Positions 15,661 through 28,271 are shown, numbered from the stretch's first letter. The stretch: 64,000 nucleotides of DNA from Brasenia schreberi (GCA_036023115.1 JAYKKT010000090.1:27177501-27241500), one strand, 5' to 3'. Made by a program: numbers and translations. Notes: generated by a model not told the origin, from the letters alone.

Positions 15661-16700
15661 ATAATCTCGATCCTTATAATTATGCCTTGATCCGATTAAA
15701 GAATCCAGATTCATTTTGTTTATTGAAAAGAATCTGATTGACATTGCATACCCAATCGAGATCCGGAACCGTGTCTAGGAAACTTGGGTTGGTCTCCTCG
15801 TCAGTGTCACCAACACCATGCACGACACGACAGGGCCAATATGACAAGTCGCTTTGGCCTCCAAAAACGATGGTTTTTGGCTGACCGTTTTCCCCTAACG
15901 GCAGTTGCCGGCGGTTTCGTCGGAAGAAGGATGGAAAAGGAGCAGTTTGCCCTTTTCTCAAAAACTCACTGGAAACCTAACGGTTTCTCCTTCGAAACCC
16001 TGGTAAGAGCCGGTTTATTAGCCAGAAAACCATAAAAAAAGAGGAATTCTTATCTCAAGAAATCTGGCTATTTTCGGTTTTCGGGACGTATTTTTGATTC
16101 CATCTCTGGTCGTCGATAGCGAACGCCACCCTCTTTCTCTCTCATCATCCCTCTCCCTCATGGGTCTGAGGTAGGCTATCTTCGTCGCCTTCCTTAGCTG
16201 CCTGCAAGCAGCCACAATGCCTGAATCATGAATGCTCAGTAAGAGGGTCGCACAGACCCTCCATATGGGTCTCGTGTTCGGGTCGGACCCAATACGACTC
16301 GATCCGGCCCGATTATTACAGTTTGATGCAGTAGAACATGTCTGTCTGAAATTTGGTTGCCCAAAAAACTTTTGTGCTATCGATATGATTGGTGTGTGTG
16401 TTGCACGATCCTTTGTGGGGCTGGTGTATGTAAGAGTGCTAGCGAACTATATATGTGCACGAAGATGGGGACGGGTGGACCGGGCTGGTCCAATCCTGGT
16501 GGCTTGTTTGATGCACTAAACCGGTGGCAACCACAACCACACTTTTAATGATAGTCAAAAAGGTTGTTAAGCATCCACCCCTTTGTTGATCATGTTAGAT
16601 GGGTCGTTATAGCTAAAAAAAAGTGTGCATGCCTTCCTTCTCAAGTCTCCAAAATGTTACTTTTTTATCAATTTAAGCGTCGCCAACCCTACCAAATCTC
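15661..16700. other. No gene recognised upstream of the P450
   Basis: Short open frames occur on both strands (for example 15784-16035 +) but none shows a domain I recognise. This stretch is richer in G and C than the DNA to its left. It could be a continuation of the LTR at 14068 or the distal promoter of the P450. I cannot decide. Confidence 0.4.
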
Positions 16701-16708
16701 TATTTATA
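16701..16708 (+). promoter_or_regulatory. Candidate TATA box of the P450 gene
   Basis: TATTTATA lies 48 bp before the chosen ATG (16749), in a pyrimidine-rich context. It is the only good TATA-like element close upstream. If used, the leader would be very short, so a further upstream promoter is also possible. Confidence 0.45.
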
Positions 16709-16748
16709 CTCCCTTTTACCTAGCTCAACACATCTTTCTTTCTCCTTG

Positions 16749-18341
16749 ATGGTAGAGAGAGAGAGAATGGGGTTCCATATGTTATCATGGTTCCCTTCGC
16801 AGACCCGGTTCATGGCATGGTTAACTCAGCTCATATCCGATTTCAGATGTTCAGAGGCATGCTTGGCTCTGTCATGCTTGTATTTGATACACACATATCG
16901 AAAACAAAGAGACAAACTTCTCGTAGATTGGCCTCTTGTGGGTATGCTCCCTGCTACTCTTCTGAACCTTCATGACCTTTACGATTGGGCTACCAAAGGG
17001 CTGGCTATCATCGGCGGCACCTTTCTCTACAAAGGACCCTGGTTCAGTGGCATGGAGTACTTGGTCACTAGTGATCCAAGAAACATCGAGTACATGCTCA
17101 AGACCAACTTCTACAACTATCCTAAAGGCGAGGAGTTCGACGAGATCTTCCATGAACTGATGGGGCATGGAATCTTCAACTCCGACGCCGATTCATGGAA
17201 GTCGCAGAGGAAGGTGGCCAGCACTCTGGTGCACTCCAAGCCATTTCGCCTGTTCGTCGCCCGAACCTCCGACGAAATGGTGCGGAACCAGTTGATCCCC
17301 TTACTGGACAATAGTGCTCAGCGCGGGGCCGTCATCAACTTGCAGGATGTGTTCCTGAGGTTCACTTTTGATAGTACTTGCACCGCAGTGTTCGGTACTA
17401 ATCCGGGCTGCCTCTCGGTGGACTTGCCCGTCGTCCCGTTCGCGAAGGCTATCGATGATGCCATGGAATCCGTTCTCTTCAGGCATGTCCTCCCCGAGAG
17501 ATGGTGGAAGCTCTTTCGTGCACTCAAGCTTGGCAAGGAGAGGCAATTCGCTAAGTCTATGGTTATTGTTGAAGAATTCGTGGCCAAGCAATTAGCTCAA
17601 AGAAAGGCCGTGCTTTGCCAAGGTGGTGGTGCAGCCGCCGCCGTTGGTGATGACTTGCTCTCTTCATATATGTCATTGTTCAAGGATGATGATACTTTTC
17701 TCCGAGATACATGTGTCAACTTTCTGATCGCCGGCCGTGACACATCGGGAGTTGCGCTAAGTTGGTTCTTTTGGCTTCTGTCAAAGCACCCCCACATTGA
17801 AAAGAGGCTTTTAGAAGAACTTAGAACCATACTCCAAGAGAAGAAATCAGATGATAAAACGTTCACCCATGATGATCTCCAAAAGATGGTGTACCTACAA
17901 GCTGCCTTGTGTGAGAGCCTAAGATTGTATCCTTCCGTGCCAATAGGACACAAGGGTGTCATAAAAGAGGACATCCTGCCGAGCGGCGACGTCGTGAAGC
18001 CCAGCATGAAGATACTGTACATCATCTACTCAGTGGGGAGGATGGAGTGGGTGTGGGGCAAAGACTGCTTAGAGTATGTGCCAGAGAGGTGGCTTGATGA
18101 AGATGGGGGGCTCAAGAAACAACAGATGAGTGACTTTAGGTTCTTGGCCTTCAATGGAGGGCCAAGAACTTGTGTGGGAAAGGAGATGGCATTTGTGCAA
18201 ATGAAATTTGCAGCAGCACAGGTCTTGCTCAACTTTGAAATTGAAGTTGTGGAAGGTTACCCCATCATACCAAAGCCCTCTGTGATCATGTCTATGAAAG
18301 ACGGATTGATGGTGAAGGTGAAGAAAAGAAGCAAGTTTTAG
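16749..18341 (+). CDS. Cytochrome P450, CYP96A-like (mid-chain alkane/fatty chain hydroxylase family)
   Basis: A complete, intronless P450 of 530 residues. The start is the ATG at 16749; a second in-frame ATG (16767) would remove six residues. The N-terminus has a hydrophobic anchor (about residues 34-48), as expected for an ER-bound P450. Seen motifs: WPLVGMLP proline-rich hinge; FKPFRLF-type early region; the oxygen-binding helix AGRDT at 328-332; ESLR (E389, R392) of the K helix; and the heme loop FNGGPRTCVG with the thiolate Cys475. The passages NYPKGEEFDEIFHELMGHG and PGCLSVDLPVVPFAKAIDD are typical of CYP96 proteins. Arabidopsis CYP96A15 (MAH1) makes secondary alcohols and ketones of cuticular wax, but the CYP96 family is broad, so the substrate here is inference. 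The lack of introns fits CYP86/CYP96-clan genes. No break was seen. The heme loop has Gly where many members have Ala (FNAGPR). Confidence 0.9.
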   Translation: MVERERMGFHMLSWFPSQTRFMAWLTQLISDFRCSEACLALSCLYLIHTYRKQRDKLLVDWPLVGMLPATLLNLHDLYDWATKGLAIIGGTFLYKGPWFSGMEYLVTSDPRNIEYMLKTNFYNYPKGEEFDEIFHELMGHGIFNSDADSWKSQRKVASTLVHSKPFRLFVARTSDEMVRNQLIPLLDNSAQRGAVINLQDVFLRFTFDSTCTAVFGTNPGCLSVDLPVVPFAKAIDDAMESVLFRHVLPERWWKLFRALKLGKERQFAKSMVIVEEFVAKQLAQRKAVLCQGGGAAAAVGDDLLSSYMSLFKDDDTFLRDTCVNFLIAGRDTSGVALSWFFWLLSKHPHIEKRLLEELRTILQEKKSDDKTFTHDDLQKMVYLQAALCESLRLYPSVPIGHKGVIKEDILPSGDVVKPSMKILYIIYSVGRMEWVWGKDCLEYVPERWLDEDGGLKKQQMSDFRFLAFNGGPRTCVGKEMAFVQMKFAAAQVLLNFEIEVVEGYPIIPKPSVIMSMKDGLMVKVKKRSKF

Positions 18342-18740
18342 ACATTAGCTTATACATTACAAACCATTGTTTATGTGGTTATGTGATGTGATGCGTTAAG
18401 TTCATCAGTTCTTTAATGTTTTGAGGGTTGTCTTCAGTATGGGGATCTGAACACTTCTTGGCCTGGATTTGATTTTATATAAATACTGCTATTAACTTTT
18501 ATTTTTATGGTGTAGTGTCTCAGGGAGTGAGTGAAATATGTGAAAAAATTTACTCTTAAAGTGTGAAGGGTTGACTAATGAGTGCCCACAATATTGAATA
18601 AATTAACAGAATTCTTTTTACTGTCTAAACCGCTGGCATCCGGAAGCCCACAAAGATCCCGATCAACCCAGCTCGAGCTTGGTTGGACATTGCTGGCTAA
18701 CGCTTTCCCCGTGCTTGTTTTCTCTATTCGCAAGATTCGA
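18342..18740. other. 3' flank of the P450 gene; no further gene
   Basis: AT-rich sequence with TATATAAATA near 18476-18485 that could serve as a far-upstream polyadenylation element. The end of the transcript cannot be placed. The gypsy element begins just after this stretch. Confidence 0.4.
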
Positions 18741-18834
18741 TGTCACACCTGCTCGGGTCGTGACCACGACCCGCCCTAGCCGATCTCATGTGGCCACTTG
18801 TCGAGGGTGGTCGCAACCCGAGTGGGTGTGATAA
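18741..18834. repeat. Two LTR ends in inverted, head-to-head arrangement
   Basis: The segment starts TGTCACACCTGCTCGGGTCG and ends with CAACCCGAGTGGGTGTGATA, whose reverse complement starts TATCACACCCACTCGGGTTG. It is therefore a palindrome of LTR termini. The left half also matches, inverted, the right end of the LTR at 24605-24664. This suggests that two elements met here or that an inversion took place. Confidence 0.6.
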
Positions 18835-19189
18835 TTTGGTATGAGACTATGGTTATTAAAGTATAGTTAATAACGAATTAATTATCGAAATATAATATCA
18901 TATTTATGTGTAGAATTCTTGAGGATTCAACTAGAATGTAACTTTAAGCATTATGAGAGATGTTAATGAAGAAATGCAGTCATACGCATCGTATACGCCA
19001 GTTGAGGCACTACGAGTGATAACTCAAGGACCTATAGTGTTATCACATATCTCAGTTGTACAAGGTGGTAAAGATGCTGCAATGTTGCTTGGCCAGATGA
19101 TTAACCTGCTATAAAACGTTATGAGGAAATCAATCACAACAATTCAACATTTGACAAAAAATGGATGTAAAGATTTAAGGGTGTGATTA

Positions 19190-19643
19190 CATATTCATTG
19201 GAATCCTACGTGTGGATTGATAAGTTTGAGAACACTTTTGAAATACTCACTCATATCGATGAGAAGAAGAGGGTGCAGTTAGCTTTCAGTCTTTTTGAAG
19301 GGAATACTAAACAATAGTGGAGAGCACAGAACGTGTAACACTTATTGAACTTAGGAGGCATTTAAGAAGTCGTTTTTCGGTCACTTCTTTTCTCACAATG
19401 ATCGGATGTGCCTACAGTTAGAGTTCAATCAGTTGCAACAAGACAATCTGACAGTGAGAGAGTATACAAACCAATTCATAAGATTGTCACAATTTGACCA
19501 TGGCATCGTAATTCTCGAGATGCAAGCAAACAAGTATGTTTGTGGACTTTCTAATTTGATTTGTAAGTCATATAGTGAGAAGACAGAATTGTGAGATCAC
19601 TTGTTATAACTACATAGACATGAGGCATAGAGCTAAAGACTGC
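19190..19643 (+). pseudogene. Gag remnant with degenerate zinc knuckle
   Basis: Frames in this stretch resemble a plant gypsy capsid domain: LQLEFNQLQQDNLTVREY and TNQFIRLSQFD (19410-19500) are typical of the retrotransposon gag family. A CCHC knuckle follows at 19602-19643: CYNYIDMRHRAKDC, where the second Cys has become Tyr and a conserved Gly has become Arg. Several stops and a frame change separate the pieces. It forms the 5' part of the element at 18741-24664. Confidence 0.65.
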
Positions 19644-19789
19644 CCATAAGAGAACTTTAAGTAAGGTCAAACTCAACCATTTAACATTATATAGAAGGAA
19701 GACATGAGGGGTTGTTGTTTGGGGTTACTTCACCCCCTGGTATCTATTCGTCGGCAAGGGTCATTTCGACTACCTCAGCCTCAAATAGC

Positions 19790-22335
19790 CAATGAAGGAC
19801 ATGTTTATGTTATAATGGGTCTAGAGTGAGGTAGCTCTCATTTGGTTAGAAACACCCTATCTGTTTCGATATACTTGCACGCTTTTATTTGACTCAAGTG
19901 CAATACATTGTTTTGTATCACTCACTCTTATAAGTTGTATAGTTTTCGACCCGAAACTATTAGAGAGATTCTCTATATGTTTCTCTAATGAAGATGTTAT
20001 TATTTTGCATCGGATTGATGAATTGAGCATGAATTGGTTATCTAGTAATCATGTTATGATTGATTACAAGAAGGAAGATATCACTTTCTCTATCCCTCGA
20101 GAGGCCACTTTTGTTTTTCGAGATTAGCGAGAGGAGAACCCGATATCTATTATATCTACTCTGAAGGTGTACAATTACATACATAAGGGATGCAAAGGAT
20201 ACTCAACATTTGTTATGCAGTCTGGTACTAAAGAGAAGTTATTGAACGATATCAATATAATTAATTAAAGAATAAGTATTCACTTCCGAGAATTGATGAC
20301 TTGATGGATCGGTTGAAGGGAGCCGCTAAGCTTTTCTCTAAGATAGATGCGATCGTTCTGGGTTATCATCGAGATTCATGTCAAGGTAGACAATGTACCT
20401 AAGACGACTTTTAGAACTCGTTATGGGCATTATGAGTATCAAGTGATTCCGTTCGGAGTGACGAATGCTCTGTAATATTCATGGACTATATGAATAATTT
20501 TTTATCAGGTACTGAAGCAGATTTATCGTTGTTTTTATCGATGACATTTTCGATCTACTCTCAAAGTCAAGAAGAGCATCTTGAACATCTTCGTATAGTT
20601 CTCCATATTTTGAAAGAGAAGAAGCTATATGCAAAATTGGCAAAATGCGAGTTTGGTTGGAAGAAGTTCAATTTCTAGGTCACGTGATTTCCAATGGAAG
20701 GTATTGCGGTAGACCCGATCAAAGGTGGAGACTTATTTTGCAATGGGAAAAGACCTAAGGCCGGTGACTAAGGTCCAGTTTTGTTGGATTTGGCCGGATA
20801 TTATCGAAGGTTTATTGAAGGTTTTCAAGATTTGGACCCCACACAACCTCACAAGGAAGAGTCAAGCTTTTGATTGGACGGAGGAACGTGAAGCAAGTTT
20901 CCAAGAGTTGAAGAAAGAGATTGACGGCTGCTTAGTGTTAATTTACCTCGGATCTAACAAATCTTTTGAGGTGTATTGTGATGCTTCTTATCAAGGGTTA
21001 GGATGTGTGTTGATGCATAATCGAAATGTAGTAGCTTATCCTTCAAGGCAATTGAAGGTTCATGAGAGGAACTATCCTACGTGCACGATTTGGAACTAGC
21101 CGCGGTAGTCTTTGCATTGAAAGTGTGGAGGCATTTTACTATATGGAGCTATGTTCAATGTCTTTAGCGATCACAAAAGCTTAAATACTTGTTTGATCAA
21201 AGGAATTGAACATGAAGTAGAAAGCGATGGTTGGAATTCTTGAAGGACTATGATTTTCGGCTTCAATACCATCCGAGGAAAGGCGAATGTGGTAGCGGAT
21301 GCCTTGAGTAGAAAGGTAGTTAGTGTTTCTACCATGATGATAGGAGGAGGAGGGCGATTAATCAATTTAGAGATTTATAGTTGTCGGTGGAATTGGTACC
21401 CGATCTAAGTGAGGTTGTAGTTTTAAGATGACTTCTTGCAGAAATGTCTAAAAAAAGTAAGGTTATGAGTTTTGAATTCACTTTTTGGAAGTAATCCAAG
21501 ATGAAAATAGGATGAGGATTCATTTTTACAAAATGAAAAGGTTTTTGAAAGGTCATATGCAAAATGGTGGAGGAAGGATCGATGGAATCTTAAGATTTGA
21601 AGGACGCAGTTTGTATACGATGACCTTGAACTTAAGAAAGCAATTTTGGATGAAGCTCATTACTAGTACTTTGAGTATGCATCAGGAATGACTTAAAGAT
21701 GTATCAAGACTTAAAGCGGATGTTTTGGTGGCCAAGAATGAAGAGAGATGTAAGCGGAACATGTGACGTCTTGTCTTGTTTGTCGAGGAAGGCAAAAGTG
21801 GAACATCAACAACCTCTTTGGTATGTTACAACCTTTAACTATTCCGGAGTGGAAATGGGATAGTATCTCGATGGATTTTGTTTCTTGGATTGCCAAGGAC
21901 GAGGAAGGGTCATGATTCTATATGGGTTATAGTTGATGAGCTTACTACGAAGTGATGCATTTCTTGCCGATGCACTTCTTCTTAGATCAGTATTAAGTAT
22001 TCATTGGAACGATTAACCCAGGATATGTACATCAATGAAATTGTTAGACTTTATGGTGTGCCCACAGTATAGTTTTTGATAGAGATCAAGGAGTTTACGT
22101 TGAGGTTGAGCAAAGCTTGCAAGAAGCCATAGGAACTAAGCTAGCGATTGAGTTCTACGTATCATCGAAGTAGGCCCAATGGTGACGGCCAAATGGAGAG
22201 AACAATTGAGTCGTTGGAGGATTTGTTGCGTGACTTGTGTGTTAGAAAAGCACAAGGGAGTTGGGAAGAATTCCTGTCTTTAATAGAATTCATCTACAAC
22301 AATAGTATTCAACTCGAGCATAGGGATGGCACCCT
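19790..22335 (+). pseudogene. Pol remnant: protease region, RT, RNase H and integrase of Ty3/gypsy element
   Basis: Protease-like text is weak (about 19800-20110). The RT is clear: [20 protein letters not shown] near 20398, the catalytic FIDDI block near 20533-20547, and EEHLEHLRIVLHILKEKKLY at about 20572. RNase H follows with EVYCDASYQGLGCVL (about 20968-21012), VFSDHK and a HPRKA..VVADALSRK-like end near 21270-21320. Integrase pieces include MYQDLKR.FWWPRMKRDV (21694-21750), the WDSISMDFV block near 21858, and STYHRSRPNGDGQMERTIES (about 22154). Reading frame shifts and stops lie between almost every block. Confidence 0.75.
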
Positions 22336-22354
22336 ATGAAGCCCTTTATGGATG

Positions 22355-22652
22355 ACTATCAATTTGGGATGTCATTGACTAGAGTATATAAAGTATTTTA
22401 TGTATCCATGTTATGGAAGTACATTCCTGACCCTTCGCATGTCATTGATGCCGAGCTACTTCACAAACATGAAGATTTGTTGGAGGTGCCCATAGTCATC
22501 TTAGATAGAAAGGAACAAATCTTATGTCACCGAGTTTTGAAGGCGATAAATATTTATTTGAGCCATCATTTATCAAACGAGGCTACTTACCAACTCGAGG
22601 ATGAGATGCGACCAAAGTATCCACATCTATTCAGGTATTTTCTAAATTCTTA
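22355..22652 (+). pseudogene. Chromodomain-like C-terminus of gypsy integrase
   Basis: One open frame carries VYKVFYVSMLWKYIPDPSHV, VPIVILDRKEQILCHRVLKA and EATYQLEDEMRPKYPHLF. These match the tail of Tekay/Del-type integrases, whose chromodomain helps target chromatin. This is the best kept coding piece of the element, and it ends about 30 bp before the right LTR. Confidence 0.7.
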
Positions 22653-22680
22653 GGACATAATTTCTTTAAAGGAGTAGAAT

Positions 22681-24664
22681 GTAACAATTTGGAGTAGTTT
22701 GAATTCAGATCTGATTGGATCCAAACCCATTCAAGCGTGAGGAACAGAAATTTAAGAAGTGGGCATTGCTGGAATGCAACGTCAGGCATTGTTGGCAGCC
22801 CACAAAAATGGTATGTGTCATTTTCGTGCAGGCTACCATCGTGGTGAGCTCTATAAAAGGACTACCATGGTTAACAACATTGAGGTGAGATGGGCAAGCC
22901 GCTAGGATGACGACGAGCAACCAACCAGAATCCGGTAAGAATCTCTCATTTTTTATATTTTTGTTTTCCTTCATTTTTGGTGATAAATATGAGTTGGATC
23001 AAACGACTTTTGAAAACAAAATTTAATGCTTGAAAATTGGTTGAAAACAAGAGTAGATTTATGAATTTTTTTCTTAAATCCGACATTGCATTCTTCATGA
23101 ATTTTTCGAACAAAATGCTGTGGTCGACGACTGATGTTGGGTTAGATTGGAAGAGAGGAGGCAGGCGATCGGTTGGGGACCACCGTCGACCATGATCATC
23201 GTTGGAAACCCGCCAAATCGATACCGAAAAACCAAGAGAATGGACCCCATGTTATGGTGTCATGTCCCATACCCCTTGAAATGACATTGTGCTATGTTAT
23301 GTCCTTGTGTCGTATATCACAATAACGATTCTGTATCGAAACACATCAAAACCAGATTTTGGGTTGGTTCTGTGTCAAAAATAGGTTAGGTTTTGGTGTT
23401 CTAGGTCAAAAATAGGACTTGTGTTAGTAGTTTGAGGTTCTGTGTCGACACAGGGCACAAACTACCTACTGTGTCACTCAGTTTATATTGGATATGAATC
23501 TAGGTGTGAGTTCGAATCCAAGATAGCTTAAATGGATATAGGTTGGGTTTTTGGGAAATTTAGGGTCGTTTGAGATCCGATTTGGATACGGTTTATTGCA
23601 TTAGAGTTGTAGTTAAATAGATTTTAATATTTTAATTATTTATGATTATTTAGAGATTAAAATTAAAGGATTTAATGGTGAAAAGTGCGGCCTAACAGTT
23701 TGAGGATTGGATGATAGTTCTCCTTCAAGTAGGGGTTATACATTCTTTTACAAAACCATGCTAGAAATGATTTTCTTGTTTTAGATGGATTTAAATGTGC
23801 ATGATTGATGAATGTTTATTGATGTTTATAAAATGATATTCACAATTATGAGTTATTTGATATGCTTTTGAAGTAAAATTTGTTTATGACTTTGGTTGAT
23901 AAAGAACATGTTTTGATATGCATGTGATATATAAACATGGTATTTAAATGTTGTATGGATATGGATCTGGACAGTTGTAGATTGAGATATAATTTGTGAA
24001 TGTGATAAATTAGAATTTATTTTGAAATGTAATGATGTGTGAATACATGAGCAATCTGCAGTGAGAGTTGATGTGGTTGCCAAAGGGACGGGGTTACTGA
24101 GGTCACGTTAGGGAGGGTCGGACAACTCCTGTGGCCTTTGGAGCAGACACAATATGGGTTGTAATTATCGTAACTGATGATGTGTGTGTGCGTGTGTGAG
24201 TATGAAATTGAGATAATAATTTAGAAATAAAACTGTGATTTGTTATGAAATGATTATGAAACTATGCATGATTTTAGTATGAATTATGTTTAAAGATGTT
24301 TAACCTTGCTACTAAGTTATGGGTTAGACCTCACCTTATCATTTTACACTTTGTCCTAAAGCTAGCACTACAAGGCAAACAAAACTAGAAGTTGGATAGA
24401 GCTACACTTTTCCTTTAGATGGTATGATAAGTGTTAGACTATTTAGAAAATCTTGTTATTAGGGGTTGTGTTTGGTGGGTCCCACGCTATTTTGGATGTA
24501 TTGTTTAGATCCTGTATATTGAAATATTTAAATTAGATTTTTCACTTGAGTTAAATGAAATTAGTATTGTATTGAGCTGCTGTTAATGATCACACTAGCT
24601 CGAGAAGCAGCCATGTGTCATCGGCTCAGGTTGGGTCATGGTCGCGACCCTAGTGGGTGTGACA
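22681..24664 (+). repeat. Right (3') LTR of the gypsy element
   Basis: It starts TGTAACAATTTGGAG and ends GTGGGTGTGACA, giving TG..CA termini, about 1.98 kb. A short A/G-rich tract (TTTAAAGGAGTAGAA) just before it can serve as the polypurine tract. It includes a TG repeat at 24180-24199 and long AT-rich non-coding sequence. No full left partner remains for comparison. Confidence 0.6.
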
Positions 24665-25738
24665 TTCAAACTCGAAACCTTGCTAAGGGGAACAACGTTT
24701 TTGTGTTGGACTGACAATATGCTTGTGCTTGCAAGTTCATTAATCGAAAGACTTTGTACTTATTTCTATTTTAGTTCGACATAATTGCATGCATAAGTTG
24801 ATATCCTGGCCAACGGGTCAACTCAAAAGCACCTTCAACCCGCGTTCATGTAAGTTCAATGCCTAGGCCCGATGGCACTAGACGCATTTCTCCGGTGAGG
24901 TGAAGTTCAGTTAGGTGAAATTCACTTGAGGTGATCCATACATGCATACACATACATACATATGTATATATGTGGCGGGTGGGTGGGTATATATATAACG
25001 TTTTCTTATAGATACGCCACCGGAAAGTAGGTACATACATGGATACGTGACACTAGAGACACAAGAATGATCACAAGCTTTTCAAAAGCAGGGACACTGT
25101 ACAATATCGAGCTCTATGACACCACTTAGTATGGAAAAAGCTTGGTTGTTGTTGTTATTTCATAATACCACAAGGTTGCATTCCAAAATGGGCCAAGTAT
25201 GCACGGGTGGAGAAGACCCGTCTCAGGCCACCCTAAAAGTTTTATTTAGTGAAATAATTGAGGTCTATTTATATCTATAATTCGTACTTATGCGACAATA
25301 TTGTTCGATAATACATCAAGAATCAAGTCTATGGTAGCTGCGAGTGGAGCATAATGCAGCTCATCTTGACCTGTTCATGGCTCGTCTCCTTGATATTTCT
25401 TCTTCATGGCCTCTTATCGGTCCATCTTCATATGTGCCGAGTCATAGTGAGAGGAGCTGTGAGCTCGACCTTTGCCGCTCATTGAACTTCACAAACTCAA
25501 CTCTCATGTTTTTGTTGGTAAAATGAATATTTGAGGATTTTAGTTGAAGTATAGATTTTTAACTCAATACTTTCTTGTAATAACTCTTTTTCTTTGTGAC
25601 AATGGAGATGCCAAAGCCAGATGCATGAGCTGCATAAGGAACTCATGACCTTCAACTTGCTCATTGTGCTCTTGTAATAACTCTCGACCACAAGGACATG
25701 TAAACCGTCTAAACTAATTGGATCAGAATATCTTTCAA
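24665..25738. other. No gene seen; SINE family B 3' end at about 25131-25165
   Basis: No coding region is supported. GTATGGAAAAAGCTTGG followed by four TTG units (about 25130-25158, + orientation) is the 3' end of the dispersed repeat seen complete at 47982-48166. A TATG/CATA patch lies at 24945-24972. Confidence 0.45.
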
Positions 25739-25744
25739 ACACAC

Positions 25745-25827
<83 letters not shown>
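25739..25827. repeat. Compound (AC)n-(AT)n microsatellite
   Basis: An AC run of about 31 units (one CG interruption near 25749), then an AT run of about 12 units. A phrase in the flank (AAGCGTGTGTGACTATAAGT) occurs at 25827 and again near 25943, marking a local duplication of about 115 bp. Confidence 0.95.
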
Positions 25828-28271
25828 AGCGTGTGTGACTATAAGTGTTGGTTGAGAAGTTCATGTCATTAGGGTAGGAAGCTCGGCATCTCACTCTTTT
25901 CTTTTATAATATATAGTGATTGGATCATGTCCAATCACTATAAGCGTGTGTGACTATAAGTGTAATAGCAATGCTCTTTGTATTTTTCAAAATCTTTTAA
26001 TTATACTCATACCATCAAAAAGCAATGAGTAGGCACGCTAGAGGTGGGTGGGATATGGTTTTCCTATACATGTGTCTATGTACGCACGAGTGTATGTGCA
26101 TGCAAGTGTGGTGAGTGACTTGTACCTATAAGGTATATATGTAAATCAACGTGCAATTCCAATTCGGTTCAGATCTACCACTATTAATGAATCCGCTTAA
26201 ATTGGATTTTGATATGAATAGAAAAGAGTGACCCTATATATGCAAAATATATGATTTCCTGTTATCATCACTGATCCGTTTCTTAACTCCTACCATGTGC
26301 CCTTTTAAATGAATCTAGCTATTCGTAGCGGGTATCAGGTCCCGCATCAGATATCTTCTTATTTCTTATCCATATTCTGCAAAATCTAATTTAATTATCG
26401 TGTTGACACGAATAGTTAAAAAGAGCATTGGATGCCAATTCTCGTTGAAAATTGTGGGTATTTGTCTTTCCCAATTCCATAGTTGTGCAAGCCAGCGAAC
26501 TGGCCAATCCCAAAATTAGGGGTGGCAATTGCACCTTTTGGGTTGTGTTCATATCATAAACGGGTCAACCCAAATGAACTCTCTTCTTTTGTGTTACCTT
26601 ATCTGTATCTGTTGTTCATGATTTTCGAATGATACAGATTTGGTTTTCGTGTCAAAAGCAGGCCAACTCTCTCATGGTTTGATTTTTGTGTTGGCTTGAA
26701 TAGACACAACACATACGTTCCAGGTCGTCTCCCGGGTTTCTTGCCATGTCTTACTCAAAACTCTAACCTTTTTTAGGAGTGCAGGGGTTCTCCTTTCCAA
26801 AGGGTGGGTGCAACTAACTAGCTACTTCAAACTACCCGAACGTCGCCGAATGCCATTTAATTTATGTGGTGCTTAGACTTAACCAACCCTGTAAATAAAT
26901 GTTAAAACTGCCATAGATGGTCGTATTGTTTGCTTTTGGGCACAGAGTTAGGGGTTCAGTTAGGCCTGGCAATCTCCATCAAACCCGTGGGTGCCCAATC
27001 CGACCCATGTAGGAGAAAGTAGCAGTGTAGGCTTGTTTCACAAGGATAAAAACACCATGGGGTACTTATAGTTATAAGAAATAATACTTTTGAAACTAAT
27101 ATTTCTACCTTGCCCTCTTTGGTTGTAGGCTTTAGAAAAGGTGTTCGTTTCCTCTCGATTTTGATGGTTCATTAAATTGATAATATATGTTTATTATTAT
27201 TTTTTTAGATGTTCAAAATCAGGTTGATTAATTAAGCTTTAACTTGTTTGTTGACTGAACAGAAATTGAATGTGGGTGTGTTTATCGAATGTTATATTAA
27301 CTACTTATGTTAGAACCCGGCCTTAAGTGCCACCGATACAAGGACAACACTGCTCGTGAGGCAATAATGTAAGAGAAACCATGCTTAATTAACGAGTATG
27401 GCTGCCCTTATAACTCCAAAAATGATGTTTGTAATTGCTGCATTATGAGGGTTCGGATTACTTTGACGATGATTATCTTTAGTATTATTTAATTGATTGG
27501 GTTTTGATATCATAAAGTGTCAAATCCAAATATACATCAAATGAAAGCTTCCTCGGCACTGAAGCCATTTCTGTGCATGCGCCAAAAGGGTGCCGGTCTC
27601 AACGCTGTAACATAAAGCAGGATTGACATGCCCAAGTCTTAGTTTCTAGACCTTTGTTTGATTCTTGTAGGCTTGGGTCTTTCATTTGCACCCTATTTGC
27701 AGGTTGAATTAGACTCGAGCCGCTCCATAATTGAAACCAGTAGAACTGAAACCAGAAACGAACCAAAACCAGTGACCCCCACAATAGGGATCTGTTTCCA
27801 CCTATTGCAAAACCTAAGCAAAAGCGGCTGTTCAAGTCCTTTCTTCCCGGTCTTGACAAATCTCTCCTTCGTTTCTTGAATTTTTCAAATGAAACTGGAA
27901 ATAAACAGAACAGTTCTCATGAAACCTTATCAGAACTGGGACCAAAGGTACTCATTCGGTTTTAGTTTCCGTTCCAGGTTCCAGTGGAACCGAAACTAGC
28001 AGTTTATAGCGTCCAGTCCCTGTTTGCTCGGAACCAGCCAGGTCTACCTACTGGGGCGCCCTATAGACAAATGGACAAGCTTTAGCTCTCATAACATGCC
28101 TCCTTGACGACTCAGTTCTTGCTCTTTTCCTCACGCCATGTTTTTCTGTAGGAGGAAAATTTCGAGAAGTAAAATTTTTAGTATCAAATATTTTTTTCCT
28201 GATTGTCAGGGATACGTAGCTTCCCAACCATTATGCATGCCCGGAGAATCGAACTCATGACTTAGAGTTGA
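25828..28271. other. No gene seen; repeat debris
   Basis: No supported gene. AGGGGTGGCAA at 26518-26528 followed by text rich in GGGTCAACCC-type words looks like the end of a hAT-type MITE, but I could not find the partner end. 27720-28010 is another GGTTC/GAACC-rich patch. CCCGGAGAATCGAACTC at 28240-28256 is a tRNA-like box B remnant. Confidence 0.4.

Larger units (their letters stand above)
18741..24664 (+). mobile_element. Decayed Ty3/gypsy LTR retrotransposon (chromovirus-like)
   Basis: The order is a left LTR-end remnant (18741-18834), a PBS-like TGGTATGAG just inside, gag, protease region, RT, RNase H, integrase, a chromodomain-like tail, then a right LTR (22681-24664). The domain order (RT-RNase H-integrase) places it in Ty3/gypsy. 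The tail, with its DPSHV, ILDRKEQ and YPHLF-type blocks, resembles Tekay/Del chromoviruses. Every open frame is broken by several stops and frameshifts, so it cannot move on its own. The 5' LTR is almost all missing. Confidence 0.8.

Noticed and set aside
17597..18025. 142-codon open frame on the minus strand
   Set aside because: It lies fully antisense to the P450 coding region and has no domain of its own.
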